Shown here in pieces: positions 7,677 through 17,018 of a stretch of 44,258 bases of DNA; position 1 is the first letter of the stretch, and every line of letters starts with the position of its first letter. Below the pieces are notes generated by a model, which worked only from the letters and a program-made list of their open reading frames with translations, was not told where the DNA came from and did no database searches. The translations under genes were made by a program, and so were the position numbers. The stretch covers positions 1-44,258 of the forward strand of contig JBBDIE010000035.1 of assembly GCA_040880545.1 (NCBI GenBank), read 5' to 3'. The DNA comes from M55B112 sp040880545 (GTDB lineage: Bacteria; Bacteroidota; Bacteroidia; Bacteroidales; GCA-2748055).

Positions 7677-8279
7677 ATGTCAGAACATGAGCATAGAGAC
7701 GATATTGGATCCAAGTTGGGAATGTGGTTATTTATCTTTACAGAACTATTACTGTTTGGAGGATTGTTTATTACCTACGTGGTATACAGATACCTCCATC
7801 CGGAGGCATTTCACCTGGCCAGCCAGGAACTGGATGTAACCATCGGAACCATTAACACGGTCATACTGCTGGTGAGCAGTGCAACCATCGCGATGTCCAT
7901 CACTGCACTCCAGCAGAACAGAAAAAAACTGTCATTAATGCTGATTGGGTCAACCATCATCCTTGCGGTGGTATTTCTGGTGAACAAGTATTTTGAATGG
8001 GGCGTAAAATTCGAGCATGGTATCTTTCCCGGATCAGAATATCTGGATCAGCTGGGGTATGGTGATGTACTGTTTTTCGGTCTCTATTTTTTCATGACTG
8101 GATTGCATGCATTTCATATTATCATCGGAATTGTATTTCTTGGTTTTGTGTATCACTATGTTAATAAAGGGAGACTCACATCCGATAATTTTCAACTGCT
8201 GGAAAACGGGGGACTATACTGGCACCTGGTGGACCTTATATGGATTTTCCTGTTTCCATTATTTTATCTTATTGCTTAA
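7677..8279 (+). CDS. Cytochrome c oxidase subunit III
   Basis: A 200-residue membrane protein with about five helices, the short form typical of caa3 and bo3 oxidases. It has SKLGMWLFIFTELLLFGGLF near the N-terminus, YGDVLFFGLYFFMTGLHAFH in the middle and the conserved end GLYWHLVDLIWIFLFPLFYL. The glutamate in FTELLLFGG and the histidines of TGLHAFHIIIG are family residues that stabilise subunit I and its proton path. It begins 12 bases after subunit I and is followed by subunit IV after 11 bases, so all are on one transcript. It has no cofactors of its own. Confidence 0.95.
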   Translation: MSEHEHRDDIGSKLGMWLFIFTELLLFGGLFITYVVYRYLHPEAFHLASQELDVTIGTINTVILLVSSATIAMSITALQQNRKKLSLMLIGSTIILAVVFLVNKYFEWGVKFEHGIFPGSEYLDQLGYGDVLFFGLYFFMTGLHAFHIIIGIVFLGFVYHYVNKGRLTSDNFQLLENGGLYWHLVDLIWIFLFPLFYLIA

Positions 8280-8290
8280 ACCGGTGAATT

Positions 8291-8575
8291 ATGACAGAAG
8301 AAAAACATCATATCATTCCATACAAAACATTGCTGCTGGTACTGGGGCTATTAATCGGATTAACATTGATATCGGTGGCGATCACCCGGATCGAATTGTC
8401 GCACTGGGCAACCGCTGCAGCACTGCTTGTTGCAGGTGTTAAATCGACGTTTGTTCTGATGATCTTTATGCATCTGAAATACGACCTTCGAATGTTCAGG
8501 GTTATGGTAGGACTGATCATCGCCCTGGTTGTGGTTGTTATTATTATTACCATGCTGGATTTTATTTACAGATAA
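8291..8575 (+). CDS. Cytochrome c oxidase subunit IV (prokaryotic type)
   Basis: A 94-residue protein with three predicted helices. The segment LIGLTLISVAITRIELSHW is followed by AAALLVAGVKSTFVLMIFMH, with LKYDLR just after it. The V-K-S/A-x-F-V-L-x-F-M-H-L-K-Y pattern is diagnostic for the small COX4_pro/CyoD-like subunit of heme-copper oxidases. It lies between subunits III and II with short gaps. It is an assembly and stability subunit without cofactors. Size, topology and context agree well. Confidence 0.9.
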   Translation: MTEEKHHIIPYKTLLLVLGLLIGLTLISVAITRIELSHWATAAALLVAGVKSTFVLMIFMHLKYDLRMFRVMVGLIIALVVVVIIITMLDFIYR

Positions 8576-8593
8576 ACTGATAAAACTGCTTTT

Positions 8594-9544
8594 ATGTACG
8601 ATATAGCTCCTCAGAATGCATCCAATTTCGTAGCCGGTGTCGACCTGGTATTCATCATTATCCTGGGTGTATCCATATTTTTCCTCGTGGCCATTACTGC
8701 GGTTATGCTCATTTTCATCAGAAAGTACAGGCAGGACCGCCATCCAAAAGCTATCCAAAATGAAGGAAGCACAAAGCTTGAGATCATCTGGACGGTCATC
8801 CCCATACTACTGGTACTGGTTATGTTCTATTATGGCTGGATGGGATGGAAACCTATGAAAAGTCCGCCTGAGGATGCCATGCACGTAACAGCCATTGCAA
8901 GAATGTGGAAATTTAGTTTTGAGTATGAGAACGGTAAGCGCACTGACAGCCTGTATGTGCCTGTAAATCAACCTGTGGTTCTCGATCTGAAGGCGCTTGA
9001 TGTCTTGCATAGTCTTTACATTCCCGCGTTCAGACTAAAAGAAGATATGGTTCCGGGGAATGATAAAATGATGTGGTTCATTCCCGGCAAGATCGGTTCC
9101 TACGACATATTCTGTGCTGAATATTGCGGACTGGATCACTCTTACATGTATACCGGTGTGCGCGTAATGAGTGAAGATGAGTTTGATGAATGGATAAGTG
9201 ATACTACGGCCGTTGCACCACAGGTGGCGGAGGATGCAACACCGGCCGACCTGGGTTACCAGGTGATGTTAAAAAACGGCTGTATTGCCTGCCACTCATC
9301 CGACGGATCTAAACTGGTTGGTCCATCTTACAAAGGCATCTGGGGTAAAACGATTCAAGTAACTGCAAGCGGAAAGAAAACAGAAGTGACGGTAGATGAA
9401 GCGTACATCAAACGGTCAATTTATGATCCGAATGCTGAGATTGTAAGCGGTTATAACAAAGGACTAATGCTCTCATACGAAGACCTTGTAACGGAGGAGG
9501 AGATTGAGTTGATTATTGAATATATCAAGAGCATTAATGAATAA
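8594..9544 (+). CDS. Cytochrome c oxidase subunit II with fused cytochrome c domain
   Basis: Receives electrons and passes them via CuA to subunit I. The 316-residue product has two N-terminal helices (about 15-42 and 62-82), then a cupredoxin domain. CuA ligands are the histidine in VLHSLYIP (about 138) and the CAEYCGLDHSYM motif (about 174-185: Cys, Glu carbonyl, Cys, His, Met). From about residue 215 there is a class I cytochrome c with CIACH (about 230-234) and a likely Met axial ligand in KGLMLS (about 290). This fusion makes the enzyme caa3. No lipobox is evident at the N-terminus. The cyoE start overlaps its end by 8 bases. Confidence 0.96.
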   Translation: MYDIAPQNASNFVAGVDLVFIIILGVSIFFLVAITAVMLIFIRKYRQDRHPKAIQNEGSTKLEIIWTVIPILLVLVMFYYGWMGWKPMKSPPEDAMHVTAIARMWKFSFEYENGKRTDSLYVPVNQPVVLDLKALDVLHSLYIPAFRLKEDMVPGNDKMMWFIPGKIGSYDIFCAEYCGLDHSYMYTGVRVMSEDEFDEWISDTTAVAPQVAEDATPADLGYQVMLKNGCIACHSSDGSKLVGPSYKGIWGKTIQVTASGKKTEVTVDEAYIKRSIYDPNAEIVSGYNKGLMLSYEDLVTEEEIELIIEYIKSINE

Positions 9545-10442
9545 AAACAGATTTGTACGATTCTTTTTCATTGTCATTGAGCTCGGTAAGATTAAAATTT
9601 CCATTCCTGTGGCACTCACCGGTTTCATGGGATATTACCGGGCATCAGGGGAATTGCATCTGGATTTCCTCTATATGCTTTTTGGTATCCTGTTCATGTC
9701 CATGGGGTCCAGTACCTTTAACCAGGTACAGGAGCGACGCACGGATCTGTTGATGAAGCGAACAGCGGGACGTCCCTTGCCGGCAGGAAGGATCTCAATG
9801 GCAGGAGCGATTACCACGGGAGTTCTGTTGTCGCTGGCCGGAATGGCACTCCTGTTCCTTACAGGATCGCCCATTGCTGCCCTGATCGGCCTTTTCACAC
9901 TGGGCTGGTACAACCTGGTATACACTCCGTTGAAACATGTGACCCCTTTTGCCGTATTGCCCGGAGCACTCATAGGTGCACTTCCCCCCCTTATTGGCTG
10001 GACAGCAGCAGGCGGAGCGGTGTTTGACAGGGAGATCATGCTCATCAGCTTTTTCCTGTTCATCGGACAGATGCCCCATTACTGGCTGCTGTTGCTGAAA
10101 GTGGGCCATGAATTCAGCACTGCAGGCATGCCTGTTATCACTGATAAATTTTCAAAAATACAGTTGCGTGATATCAGCTTCATCTGGATCGTAGCCTCTG
10201 CGGTCTTTGTCCTGATCTTCCCGGTTTCGGGTATTATGTACAGCAACCTGGTGTCATTCCTGATGCTCGGGGGTGTTATTATCATTCTCGTGAGGATCTT
10301 TCAGCTATCATTGCATGGTGAAGTGATGCAACAATGGAGGAAAACATTTATGGCGATCAATCTGTTCTATCTCTTTATCATTCTTATTTTAATCGCAGAT
10401 AAATTCGCGGAACCATATCTTTATTCATGGAAAGTAATTTAA
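9537..10442 (+). CDS. cyoE: Protoheme IX farnesyltransferase (heme O synthase)
   Basis: UbiA-family membrane prenyltransferase that adds a farnesyl group to heme b, giving heme O, the precursor of the heme A needed by the neighbouring oxidase. The 301-residue product has about eight to nine helices. The prenyl-diphosphate site is seen as NQVQERRTDLLMKRT followed by GRPLPAG (about residues 61-80). I start it at the ATG at 9537, inside the last codons of subunit II, because the sequence then reads MNKNRFVRFFFIVIELGKIK as in other CyoE proteins; an in-frame ATG at 9516 is less likely. Heme A synthase (CtaA) is not in the window. Confidence 0.93.
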   Translation: MNKNRFVRFFFIVIELGKIKISIPVALTGFMGYYRASGELHLDFLYMLFGILFMSMGSSTFNQVQERRTDLLMKRTAGRPLPAGRISMAGAITTGVLLSLAGMALLFLTGSPIAALIGLFTLGWYNLVYTPLKHVTPFAVLPGALIGALPPLIGWTAAGGAVFDREIMLISFFLFIGQMPHYWLLLLKVGHEFSTAGMPVITDKFSKIQLRDISFIWIVASAVFVLIFPVSGIMYSNLVSFLMLGGVIIILVRIFQLSLHGEVMQQWRKTFMAINLFYLFIILILIADKFAEPYLYSWKVI

Positions 10443-10455
10443 AAATTAATCAACG

Positions 10456-10773
10456 ATGAAAAAAATTGTCATTCTCATTTTCACTTCCCTGCTCATTGCA
10501 GCCTGTAATTCAGGAAATAAGGCTGAAACAGAAGAGGCCAAACAGGAGATCAATGTTGAAAACCTTGTTGAGGTAACTATCTCAGTAAACGGCATGACCT
10601 GCGAGGGCTGCGAGAACTCGGTTAAAAACAGCATCGGTACCCTTGCGGGAATTGCAGAAGTAACAGCATCCCATACCGATTCCACAGCCACGGTCAGCTA
10701 TGACAAAACAGCTGTCTCCCTCGAAGAAATTGAGGGAAAGATCGCGGATGCCGGGTATGTGGTGGTGAGGTAA
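10456..10773 (+). CDS. Lipoprotein with heavy-metal-associated (HMA) copper-binding domain
   Basis: A 105-residue protein with a lipoprotein signal peptide (MKKIVILIFTSLLIAAC, Cys at 17), a short acidic linker and one HMA domain. The metal loop reads GMTCEGCENSV (about residues 46-56), and the domain ends with the usual IADAGYVV strand. HMA domains bind Cu(I) through the two cysteines and are usually cytoplasmic; this one is predicted to be lipid-anchored outside the cytoplasmic membrane. It is the last gene of the oxidase operon, 13 bases after cyoE, so a role in copper delivery to CuA or CuB alongside the SCO protein is the natural inference. Mercury or zinc binding is an alternative. Confidence 0.88.
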   Translation: MKKIVILIFTSLLIAACNSGNKAETEEAKQEINVENLVEVTISVNGMTCEGCENSVKNSIGTLAGIAEVTASHTDSTATVSYDKTAVSLEEIEGKIADAGYVVVR

Positions 10774-10810
10774 TCCTGGAAGGTGAAAATCATGACCTCC
10801 ACGGGGAAAA

Positions 10811-10859
10811 TTAAAAAAAGGCTGTTCCACGAGTATATAAATACGGGCAGAACAGCCTT
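10811..10859 (-). terminator. Intrinsic terminator closing the SusCD-T9SS transcript
   Basis: AAGGCTGTTC (10818-10827) and GAACAGCCTT (10850-10859) form a perfect 10-bp stem with a 22-base loop. On the minus strand the stem is followed by a run of seven T, as expected for a rho-independent terminator. There is no T-run on the plus side, so it serves the minus-strand gene ending at 10909, although the hairpin may also trim the converging oxidase transcript. Confidence 0.75.
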
Positions 10860-10908
10860 ACCTAATCTAACCTAATAATTAACTGAATAAACTACTACTA
10901 ACCAGAAC

Positions 10909-12411
10909 TTATTGTTTTAGGATCTTTACAGTATGAACACCACTTTTGCCGTTGAAACGTGCAAAATAAATACCCGCTTTCAGCGCTGAAACATTCAGGT
11001 TGAATACAGTATCTGTGATATTCTTACTAATTATCTGCTGACCTGTAATTGAATAAATATCCATGGTCGCGAATTTGTTATCTTTCAGGTTTACATGAAT
11101 ATATTCTGATGCTGGATTTGGATATAGATCTATGTTTACATTTGAAATAATATCTCTCGCGGAGACTACAGGGAATCCTGTCATTGCAATATCATCCATC
11201 CATATCCTGACAGCTCCGTCCACGGTCATGGAAGGAGTGAAAGTAATCTGCACACTGTCTGGTTCATTAATTTCAATAGAGAATTCGCTCCAGGTCCCAC
11301 TGAGTTCATTGGATGTGTACTCTCCTATTTTCTCATTTAGTCCGAATCCGACTTTCTTCTCAACCTTCATAGTTTCGCTACCGTCAGGGGACTCAACTGC
11401 CAGCCAGAAACTCAGGGTTCCTGCATGTGTATACTTTTTAAGTTGTAACGATCCTGGTTTATCTTCCTGTCCCCGTACAAATTTAAATGCTGCATCACCA
11501 GGGTAAACACCATTGTTACCCACCGCAATATTTGTTGATATCCAGGAATACTGTGCGACCCAGCCCGGGAATGGAACCGCGTTTTCGCCTGTATTAGAGA
11601 AACCGGTTTTGAATATAAATTCAGAAACTGTAAACACAAGAGTATATGTTTCTGTAGCGGACTCATCCTCAGAAGTAACGGTAATTGTAGCTGTTCTTTC
11701 TGCCTCTGTTCCATAAGGATTGGTTACCGGTGTAATATCCACTGTTGCATTAGCGTTGTTAGGTGTCCCTACCACTACAATTTCATCAGCGCCATAAGGT
11801 AGTTCAACAACATAATCCATTGTTCCAAGTGCAAAATCAGCCAAGGCTTCATCATTAACAATAATACCTGAGAGTGTTGCATCGTCTGCAGCAGGGGGAG
11901 TTTTGGTCAGGGAAATATCATCAATTGTGAAAATCCCTGTACTGCTTGATCCGCCAGTTGAAGTCTGGTGAAATCTGACATAAACCTCTGACGCCGGATC
12001 ATTGATCTGTACCTCCAGGTATTGAAACTCCAGGTTTTCGTTGTCCTGCGGATCCGTAGCCACTGTTGTCCAGGTTTCCATACCATCGATTGATTTATCA
12101 ATTTCCAGCACACCTCCGGCAGTATTGTCTTTAACCTTGAGCCAGAAAGAGAGTACTCCGGCACCGTTCACCGGTTTTGTGATCAGTTCAGCATCGGTTG
12201 GACGCGGTTTTGCACAATAATCACCTTCAAATTCGTTGTGTGCATTAGATGCTGCACTCGACCAGGCAATTTCAAGCCCTGACCATCCCGGGGGGAAATC
12301 ATTGGTTGTGAACCCCTCCTGAAAGTGGTAATCCACCTGGGCATTTACTGTCCAGCCTGCAAACAGCAGGAGGACACAAATCATTGTAAAAAGATGTACA
12401 CGTTTCTTCAT
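10909..12411 (-). CDS. Secreted T9SS protein with two jelly-roll-like domains, third gene of the SusCD unit
   Basis: A 500-residue protein with a signal peptide (MKKRVHLFTMICVLLLFAGW..NAQ). Two similar beta-sandwich domains follow, each with an aromatic-rich opening (FPPGWSGLEIAWSS; PFPGWVAQYSWIST), a GxLSFWL strand and a terminal I(W/F)xDDI strand, at about residues 25-170 and 270-415. Between them is a cadherin-like beta domain starting DDATLSGIIVNDEAL. The C-terminus is a type A T9SS signal (LYPNPASEYIHVNL ... AGIYFARFNGKSG). Its place after susD corresponds to that of SusE/SusF glycan-binding lipoproteins, but it lacks a lipobox and should be exported by T9SS. No catalytic motif is seen; a glycan-binding surface protein is the best guess. 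Confidence 0.8.
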   Translation of the reverse strand: MKKRVHLFTMICVLLLFAGWTVNAQVDYHFQEGFTTNDFPPGWSGLEIAWSSAASNAHNEFEGDYCAKPRPTDAELITKPVNGAGVLSFWLKVKDNTAGGVLEIDKSIDGMETWTTVATDPQDNENLEFQYLEVQINDPASEVYVRFHQTSTGGSSSTGIFTIDDISLTKTPPAADDATLSGIIVNDEALADFALGTMDYVVELPYGADEIVVVGTPNNANATVDITPVTNPYGTEAERTATITVTSEDESATETYTLVFTVSEFIFKTGFSNTGENAVPFPGWVAQYSWISTNIAVGNNGVYPGDAAFKFVRGQEDKPGSLQLKKYTHAGTLSFWLAVESPDGSETMKVEKKVGFGLNEKIGEYTSNELSGTWSEFSIEINEPDSVQITFTPSMTVDGAVRIWMDDIAMTGFPVVSARDIISNVNIDLYPNPASEYIHVNLKDNKFATMDIYSITGQQIISKNITDTVFNLNVSALKAGIYFARFNGKSGVHTVKILKQ

Positions 12412-12453
12412 AACAGATTAATTTTAATTAGTAATTCATAGTTTCTAGGTAAT

Positions 12454-13986
12454 TTATTTTCCAATATTTTCATATCCGGTATTTTGTGGGTAACCTGGCA
12501 TCAGATCAATTTCATCCTGAGGTATTGGCCTTCTAATGTGGTATTCCTGAATATTCTGCCGGGGTTCCAGATGTCTGTCATCTCCCCCGTATAACCGAAC
12601 CTGTTCAACAAGTTTACCCATACGTTTTAAGTCAAACCAGCGATGACCCTCCATTGCCAGTTCACGGGCATTCTCCTCCATAATCAGTACTTCATTAAGT
12701 GATGAAACCTCACCGGGTACTCCCAATGCCCTTCCTCTGATCTCGTTAAAGTATGGAAGTGCTTCTGCTTCCCTGTCGTCACGCCACAAAGCTTCCGCAG
12801 CCATCAGGTAGGTTTCAGATAAGCGGTAAAGAATGATATCCTTGACACTCTGTGTAAAAATTGCATCCTTGCTCAGGTCCCAGTACTTTTTTGAACCGGG
12901 ATGGATCTGTCGAAATGCTGTCTCCGCATTCTCAACAATCACAGTATCTCCCACTTCCACTTCTTCCGGCATTTTTTCGGGATTGTTGTAAGTAAAATAT
13001 CTGATGTAATAGGCTTCCAGCCTGGCATCTTCCTCACTATACAGACTAAGACAATAATCGTTGGGATATAATCTGCCCCAGGCATATCCCCCCATATCGT
13101 TATGGAACTCCACGCCAACCACTTCATTGTATCTTGGTAGGAAAAGCAATGGCATCCTGTGAAACAACCGGTCTACCCCCGGTTCTTCCAGATTATAATG
13201 GTACACATAAATTGCCTCCTGGTGATCCAGATCATCGGGCAGGAAAATATCATTCACATCCGGAATCAGTTCATGGGGTCCCTCATTAATAAGAGTAGTT
13301 GCCAGGCTTGCTGCCTCTGTCCAATCCTGCTGGAACATAGCTACTTTCGCCTTGATATGCATTGCAACTGCTTTGGTGTATCTTCCGGGTTGACTGGTAG
13401 TCCAGTCAAGCATGGAAATTGCATCCTCAAGATCACTATTGATCAATGCGTAAACATCCGCTGGGTCTGCAGGTTCAAATGTCCGATCAAGCGTAGTGGT
13501 AGGTTCTGTTGTTAGATAAATATTATCAAATAATCTGAACAGGAAAAAATATGCGTGTGCCCTCGCAGCCTTTGCCTGGCCTACAATGAAATTATAATCT
13601 TCCTCGGTCATCTCCAGCTGGCCTGCATAATATATAATTGAATTACATCTTTCCACAATTTCGTAGTGGTGGGTCCAGTTGAATGCTACCACACTGTTGC
13701 TGGGACTCATGTTATTGTCGTATTTTGCAGCACCGGCATCACCTGAGGTCCGGTATACGGTCAGGTCGGTTCCACACATAATGGAAAATGCATCTCTTCC
13801 TTCAGCGTGGTTCGAGTAAAATGTTTTTTCATGATGATATATACCGATGAGACCTGATTTCAAACCCTGTACATTGGTATAGATCCTATCCGAGGTCAAA
13901 TCGGTAATCGCCTTTTCGTCCAGGAAATCCGAACAGGAAGAGACTATACTAAGGATTGTTATCAGACTTATATGTTTAATTTTCAT
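12454..13986 (-). CDS. SusD/RagB-family glycan-binding lipoprotein
   Basis: Outer-membrane surface lipoprotein that forms the lid of the SusC channel and captures oligosaccharides. The 510-residue product has a lipobox (TILSIVSSC, Cys at 18) and the typical mature start SDFLDEKAITDLTSDRIYTN. Its helical TPR-like region includes AKAARAHAYFFLFRLFDN and AMHIKAKVAMFQQDWTEA. The C-terminal family block includes LYRLSETYLMAAEAL, FNEIRGRALG and ARELAMEGHRWFDLKRMGKL, and the final segment ends RRPIPQDEIDLMPGYPQNTGY. It starts 11 bases after susC, as is usual. Ligand specificity cannot be read from sequence. Confidence 0.95.
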   Translation of the reverse strand: MKIKHISLITILSIVSSCSDFLDEKAITDLTSDRIYTNVQGLKSGLIGIYHHEKTFYSNHAEGRDAFSIMCGTDLTVYRTSGDAGAAKYDNNMSPSNSVVAFNWTHHYEIVERCNSIIYYAGQLEMTEEDYNFIVGQAKAARAHAYFFLFRLFDNIYLTTEPTTTLDRTFEPADPADVYALINSDLEDAISMLDWTTSQPGRYTKAVAMHIKAKVAMFQQDWTEAASLATTLINEGPHELIPDVNDIFLPDDLDHQEAIYVYHYNLEEPGVDRLFHRMPLLFLPRYNEVVGVEFHNDMGGYAWGRLYPNDYCLSLYSEEDARLEAYYIRYFTYNNPEKMPEEVEVGDTVIVENAETAFRQIHPGSKKYWDLSKDAIFTQSVKDIILYRLSETYLMAAEALWRDDREAEALPYFNEIRGRALGVPGEVSSLNEVLIMEENARELAMEGHRWFDLKRMGKLVEQVRLYGGDDRHLEPRQNIQEYHIRRPIPQDEIDLMPGYPQNTGYENIGK

Positions 13987-13997
13987 GATATCAGTAA

Positions 13998-16900
13998 TTA
14001 AAATGTTACACTTAATCCCACGGTATAATTCTTACCCTCAGGGTATGATTCAGGATCAGCCTCCGGACTGTAGGACATATAATCGGTGATTGTAAGCAGG
14101 TTTGTCCCGGTGGCATAGACTTTCATGTTCCCGATACCGAGCCGGTTACATACCTGTTGTGGAATGTTGTATGCAAGCGTAAGGGTTCGAAGCCTGAAGT
14201 AGCTCGCATTCTGGTATCCATAAGCCGATTTATAATTCGATTGGGTACCGTCCACGTAAACCCTGGGATATGTTTGTGATGGATTTTCAGGTGTCCAGTA
14301 ATCCATCTTTATGGCATTGAATGCAGCCTTTGCTGCCCCATAATTTCCATTGACCACATATTCATTGTACCTTACACCTCCAACCAGGAGATTAGCCACT
14401 GCCTGAATTTCGAATCCTTTGTAACGAAAATTAGTTCCCAGCGTTCCGTACCAGTCCGGATCCCTGTAATATAAAATCCTGTCATCTTCTGCAGTAATTG
14501 TGGTGTCATTGTTCATGTCTGCAAGCTTCACATCACCTGGCCGGGATGAAGGCATTAGTGAGTTATCCTCTTCCAACTGCCAGATCCCGTCGAATTGATA
14601 GTAATAATAAACATTGACTGGCTCACCAATGAACCAGCGATTTGCAATATCATTCACTGGGTTCCCTTCTGCATCCACTGATCCGTCAATTTCTATGATT
14701 TCATTTTTATTTCTTGAAACAGACATATTCACTGACCAGCTAATGTCCGATCTACTGATGATGTATGTATTCAACATCACCTCCATACCCCTGTTCCTGG
14801 TCTTACCCAGATTTGTCATAATCCTGTTAAACCCGTACGCGGTGGGGATCTGCTTGTTCACAAGTAAATCGCTCGTATTGGAAACATAGTACTCAACTGT
14901 ACCGCTGATCCTCCCCTTAAAAAATCCAAAATCCAGCCCGGTATTAAAGGTGGTGGTTGTTTCCCATTTCAGATCGGCATTGGGGAAATCGCTTAATCCC
15001 GGAAGGTAACCCAACATGGTTTCACCAGACCCAAATGTATATGCGAGGGGTTCGGTTAATGCCTGGGTCTGGTAAGGTGAAATCGCTTCATTTCCAATGG
15101 TACCATAACTTACTCTCAATTTCAGGTTATTAATGGACTGAACCCCTTCCATGAAGTCTTCCTTATCAATTCTCCAGCCAAAGGAAGCAGAAGGGAATAT
15201 ACCGTATTTATTATTTGCTCCAAATACAGAAGAGCCGTCGATACGTGTTGAAGCAGAGAATAAGTAACGGTCCTTCAGATTGTAACGGACCCTCCCCATA
15301 TAGGAGATCATTCTCCTGGACCATGCAGAAGTACCGGGCGAGAACAATTCAGTTCCGTCGCCAATACCATAGGCTCCCAATATATCGGTATTGAAATTCT
15401 GCGTACTGGTTGAAATGCTTGACCTTTCCCTGTGATTAACACTTTGCATAAGGGTAACATCAAAATAATGATCTGGTGTGATCTGCCTGCTATAAGTTAA
15501 AATATGCTCCACCAGGTACTCAAAGTCATTTGAATTCCCAACTGTAGCTTCTCCACCCAGTCCGCCTGCAACAGCAAACTGTCTTCCTTTTTCGTGCTGG
15601 GTTGACAAATATTCGTTATCAACTGAATTCCTGATCTGGGTACTAGCGTTTAACCGGTAATTGAAATTTTTAAGGAATTTAATATCGGTAAAAACATTCA
15701 GCAATAATTTGTTCCTTGTAATGGTACGATCGCTCTCCTGATTATTAAACAGCGGGTTCCTGTGACGATCATCCAATGTTGGATAAAGCTGAAGATCCCC
15801 GTTCTCATCCCATGGCTGAGCCAACGGGGGCAGGTAAAGATAATCGTAATAGGCAGCGCTGGCTTCCTGGGACTGGACTGATCTTGACAGGTAGGTATTT
15901 CCTCCAAAGCTTAACCATTTGTTGGCCTTCTGATCAAAATTAAGCCTGAAATTACCTCGCTTGAAACCAGATTCAGGTCGTAAACCGTCCTGATCGAAGT
16001 ATCCGAATGATGTGGCGATCCGGGTATCCTCATCACCGCCCCTGATGCTCAGGTTATGCTGCTGCATCATGGCGTTATTGATCACCAGGTCTTCCCAATT
16101 GATATATTCACCATTTTCATATGCTTCCAGCATTACTGCATCCAGAATTACATTGGATGGAAAGTACTCACGCCAGTTTGCCATGGTGTCGAGCGGGGCA
16201 TAAGAAAGGGCGGCGTCGGAACGAAAACCTTGTGTACGATATTCGTACCATTCATCTCCGTCATATACTTTGAAATTTTTCCAAATTGTCTGCAAAGTTG
16301 ATGAAGCATCGTAAGATACCTGCATCTCTCCTGAACTTCCTCTTTTGGTGGTCAGAAGAATCACCCCGTTAGACGCTCTTGCCCCGTAAATCGACTGTGC
16401 AGAAGCATCCTTGAGCACTTCCACGGATTCGATATCCCTTGCATTGAGATCGTTGATATCCGACACTGGTATGCCATCCACAATATAAAGCGGGGCATTA
16501 CTCCCTGAGAGTGATTTACGACCCCTGATAATTATGTTGGAATATCCACCGGGCCTTGCATTACCAAGGGTTACCTCCACCCCGGCTGCGTTTCCCCGGA
16601 TCATTTCAGCGATATTGGTGGTTGGAACAGCATTCATCACCTCCGGAGAAATGGAGGCCACTGATCCGGTCAGATCACTTTTCTTCTGAACCCCGTATCC
16701 AACAACCACTACTTCCTCCAGTCCAAGGTAATCCTCTTCCAAAAGGACTGTTAATTCAGTTTGTTGATCAACAGTTATCACTTTGTCGAGCAAACCGACA
16801 AATGAAAAACGTAGCAGTGAACCTTTTTCCGCTTCGATTGAAAATTCACCATTTGCTCCGGTGATTGTGCCATTACTGGTACCCACCTCCATGACAGCTA

Positions 16901-17018
16901 CTCCCATAAGTCCATCCGGATCATCTGCAGTGGTAACCCTCCCGGTGATTTGAATCTGTTGTGCTAATACAAAGCCACTGATTAATAACAATGTAAGGAC
17001 AGGTATAAGTTTTTTCAT
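13998..17018 (-). CDS. SusC/RagA-family TonB-dependent outer-membrane transporter
   Basis: Outer-membrane porin that imports oligosaccharides captured by SusD, powered by TonB. The 1006-residue product has a signal peptide (MKKLIPVLTLLLISGFVLAQ) and a carboxypeptidase-regulatory-like domain (about 22-95). The TonB-box region EEVVVVGYGVQKKSDLTGSV (about 102-121) precedes the plug domain, where IIIRGRKSLSGSNAPLYIVD is the SusC signature. The 22-strand barrel ends in the terminal aromatic (YTVGLSVTF). There is no extra N-terminal anti-sigma-binding (secretin/TonB short N-terminal) domain, which fits control by the neighbouring hybrid two-component regulator, not by an ECF sigma/anti-sigma pair. 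Confidence 0.97.
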   Translation of the reverse strand: MKKLIPVLTLLLISGFVLAQQIQITGRVTTADDPDGLMGVAVMEVGTSNGTITGANGEFSIEAEKGSLLRFSFVGLLDKVITVDQQTELTVLLEEDYLGLEEVVVVGYGVQKKSDLTGSVASISPEVMNAVPTTNIAEMIRGNAAGVEVTLGNARPGGYSNIIIRGRKSLSGSNAPLYIVDGIPVSDINDLNARDIESVEVLKDASAQSIYGARASNGVILLTTKRGSSGEMQVSYDASSTLQTIWKNFKVYDGDEWYEYRTQGFRSDAALSYAPLDTMANWREYFPSNVILDAVMLEAYENGEYINWEDLVINNAMMQQHNLSIRGGDEDTRIATSFGYFDQDGLRPESGFKRGNFRLNFDQKANKWLSFGGNTYLSRSVQSQEASAAYYDYLYLPPLAQPWDENGDLQLYPTLDDRHRNPLFNNQESDRTITRNKLLLNVFTDIKFLKNFNYRLNASTQIRNSVDNEYLSTQHEKGRQFAVAGGLGGEATVGNSNDFEYLVEHILTYSRQITPDHYFDVTLMQSVNHRERSSISTSTQNFNTDILGAYGIGDGTELFSPGTSAWSRRMISYMGRVRYNLKDRYLFSASTRIDGSSVFGANNKYGIFPSASFGWRIDKEDFMEGVQSINNLKLRVSYGTIGNEAISPYQTQALTEPLAYTFGSGETMLGYLPGLSDFPNADLKWETTTTFNTGLDFGFFKGRISGTVEYYVSNTSDLLVNKQIPTAYGFNRIMTNLGKTRNRGMEVMLNTYIISRSDISWSVNMSVSRNKNEIIEIDGSVDAEGNPVNDIANRWFIGEPVNVYYYYQFDGIWQLEEDNSLMPSSRPGDVKLADMNNDTTITAEDDRILYYRDPDWYGTLGTNFRYKGFEIQAVANLLVGGVRYNEYVVNGNYGAAKAAFNAIKMDYWTPENPSQTYPRVYVDGTQSNYKSAYGYQNASYFRLRTLTLAYNIPQQVCNRLGIGNMKVYATGTNLLTITDYMSYSPEADPESYPEGKNYTVGLSVTF

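Noticed and set aside
13998..17018. ECF sigma/anti-sigma control of the SusC gene.
   Set aside because: SusC lacks the extra N-terminal signalling domain and no sigma or FecR-like gene is present; a hybrid two-component regulator sits next to it instead.
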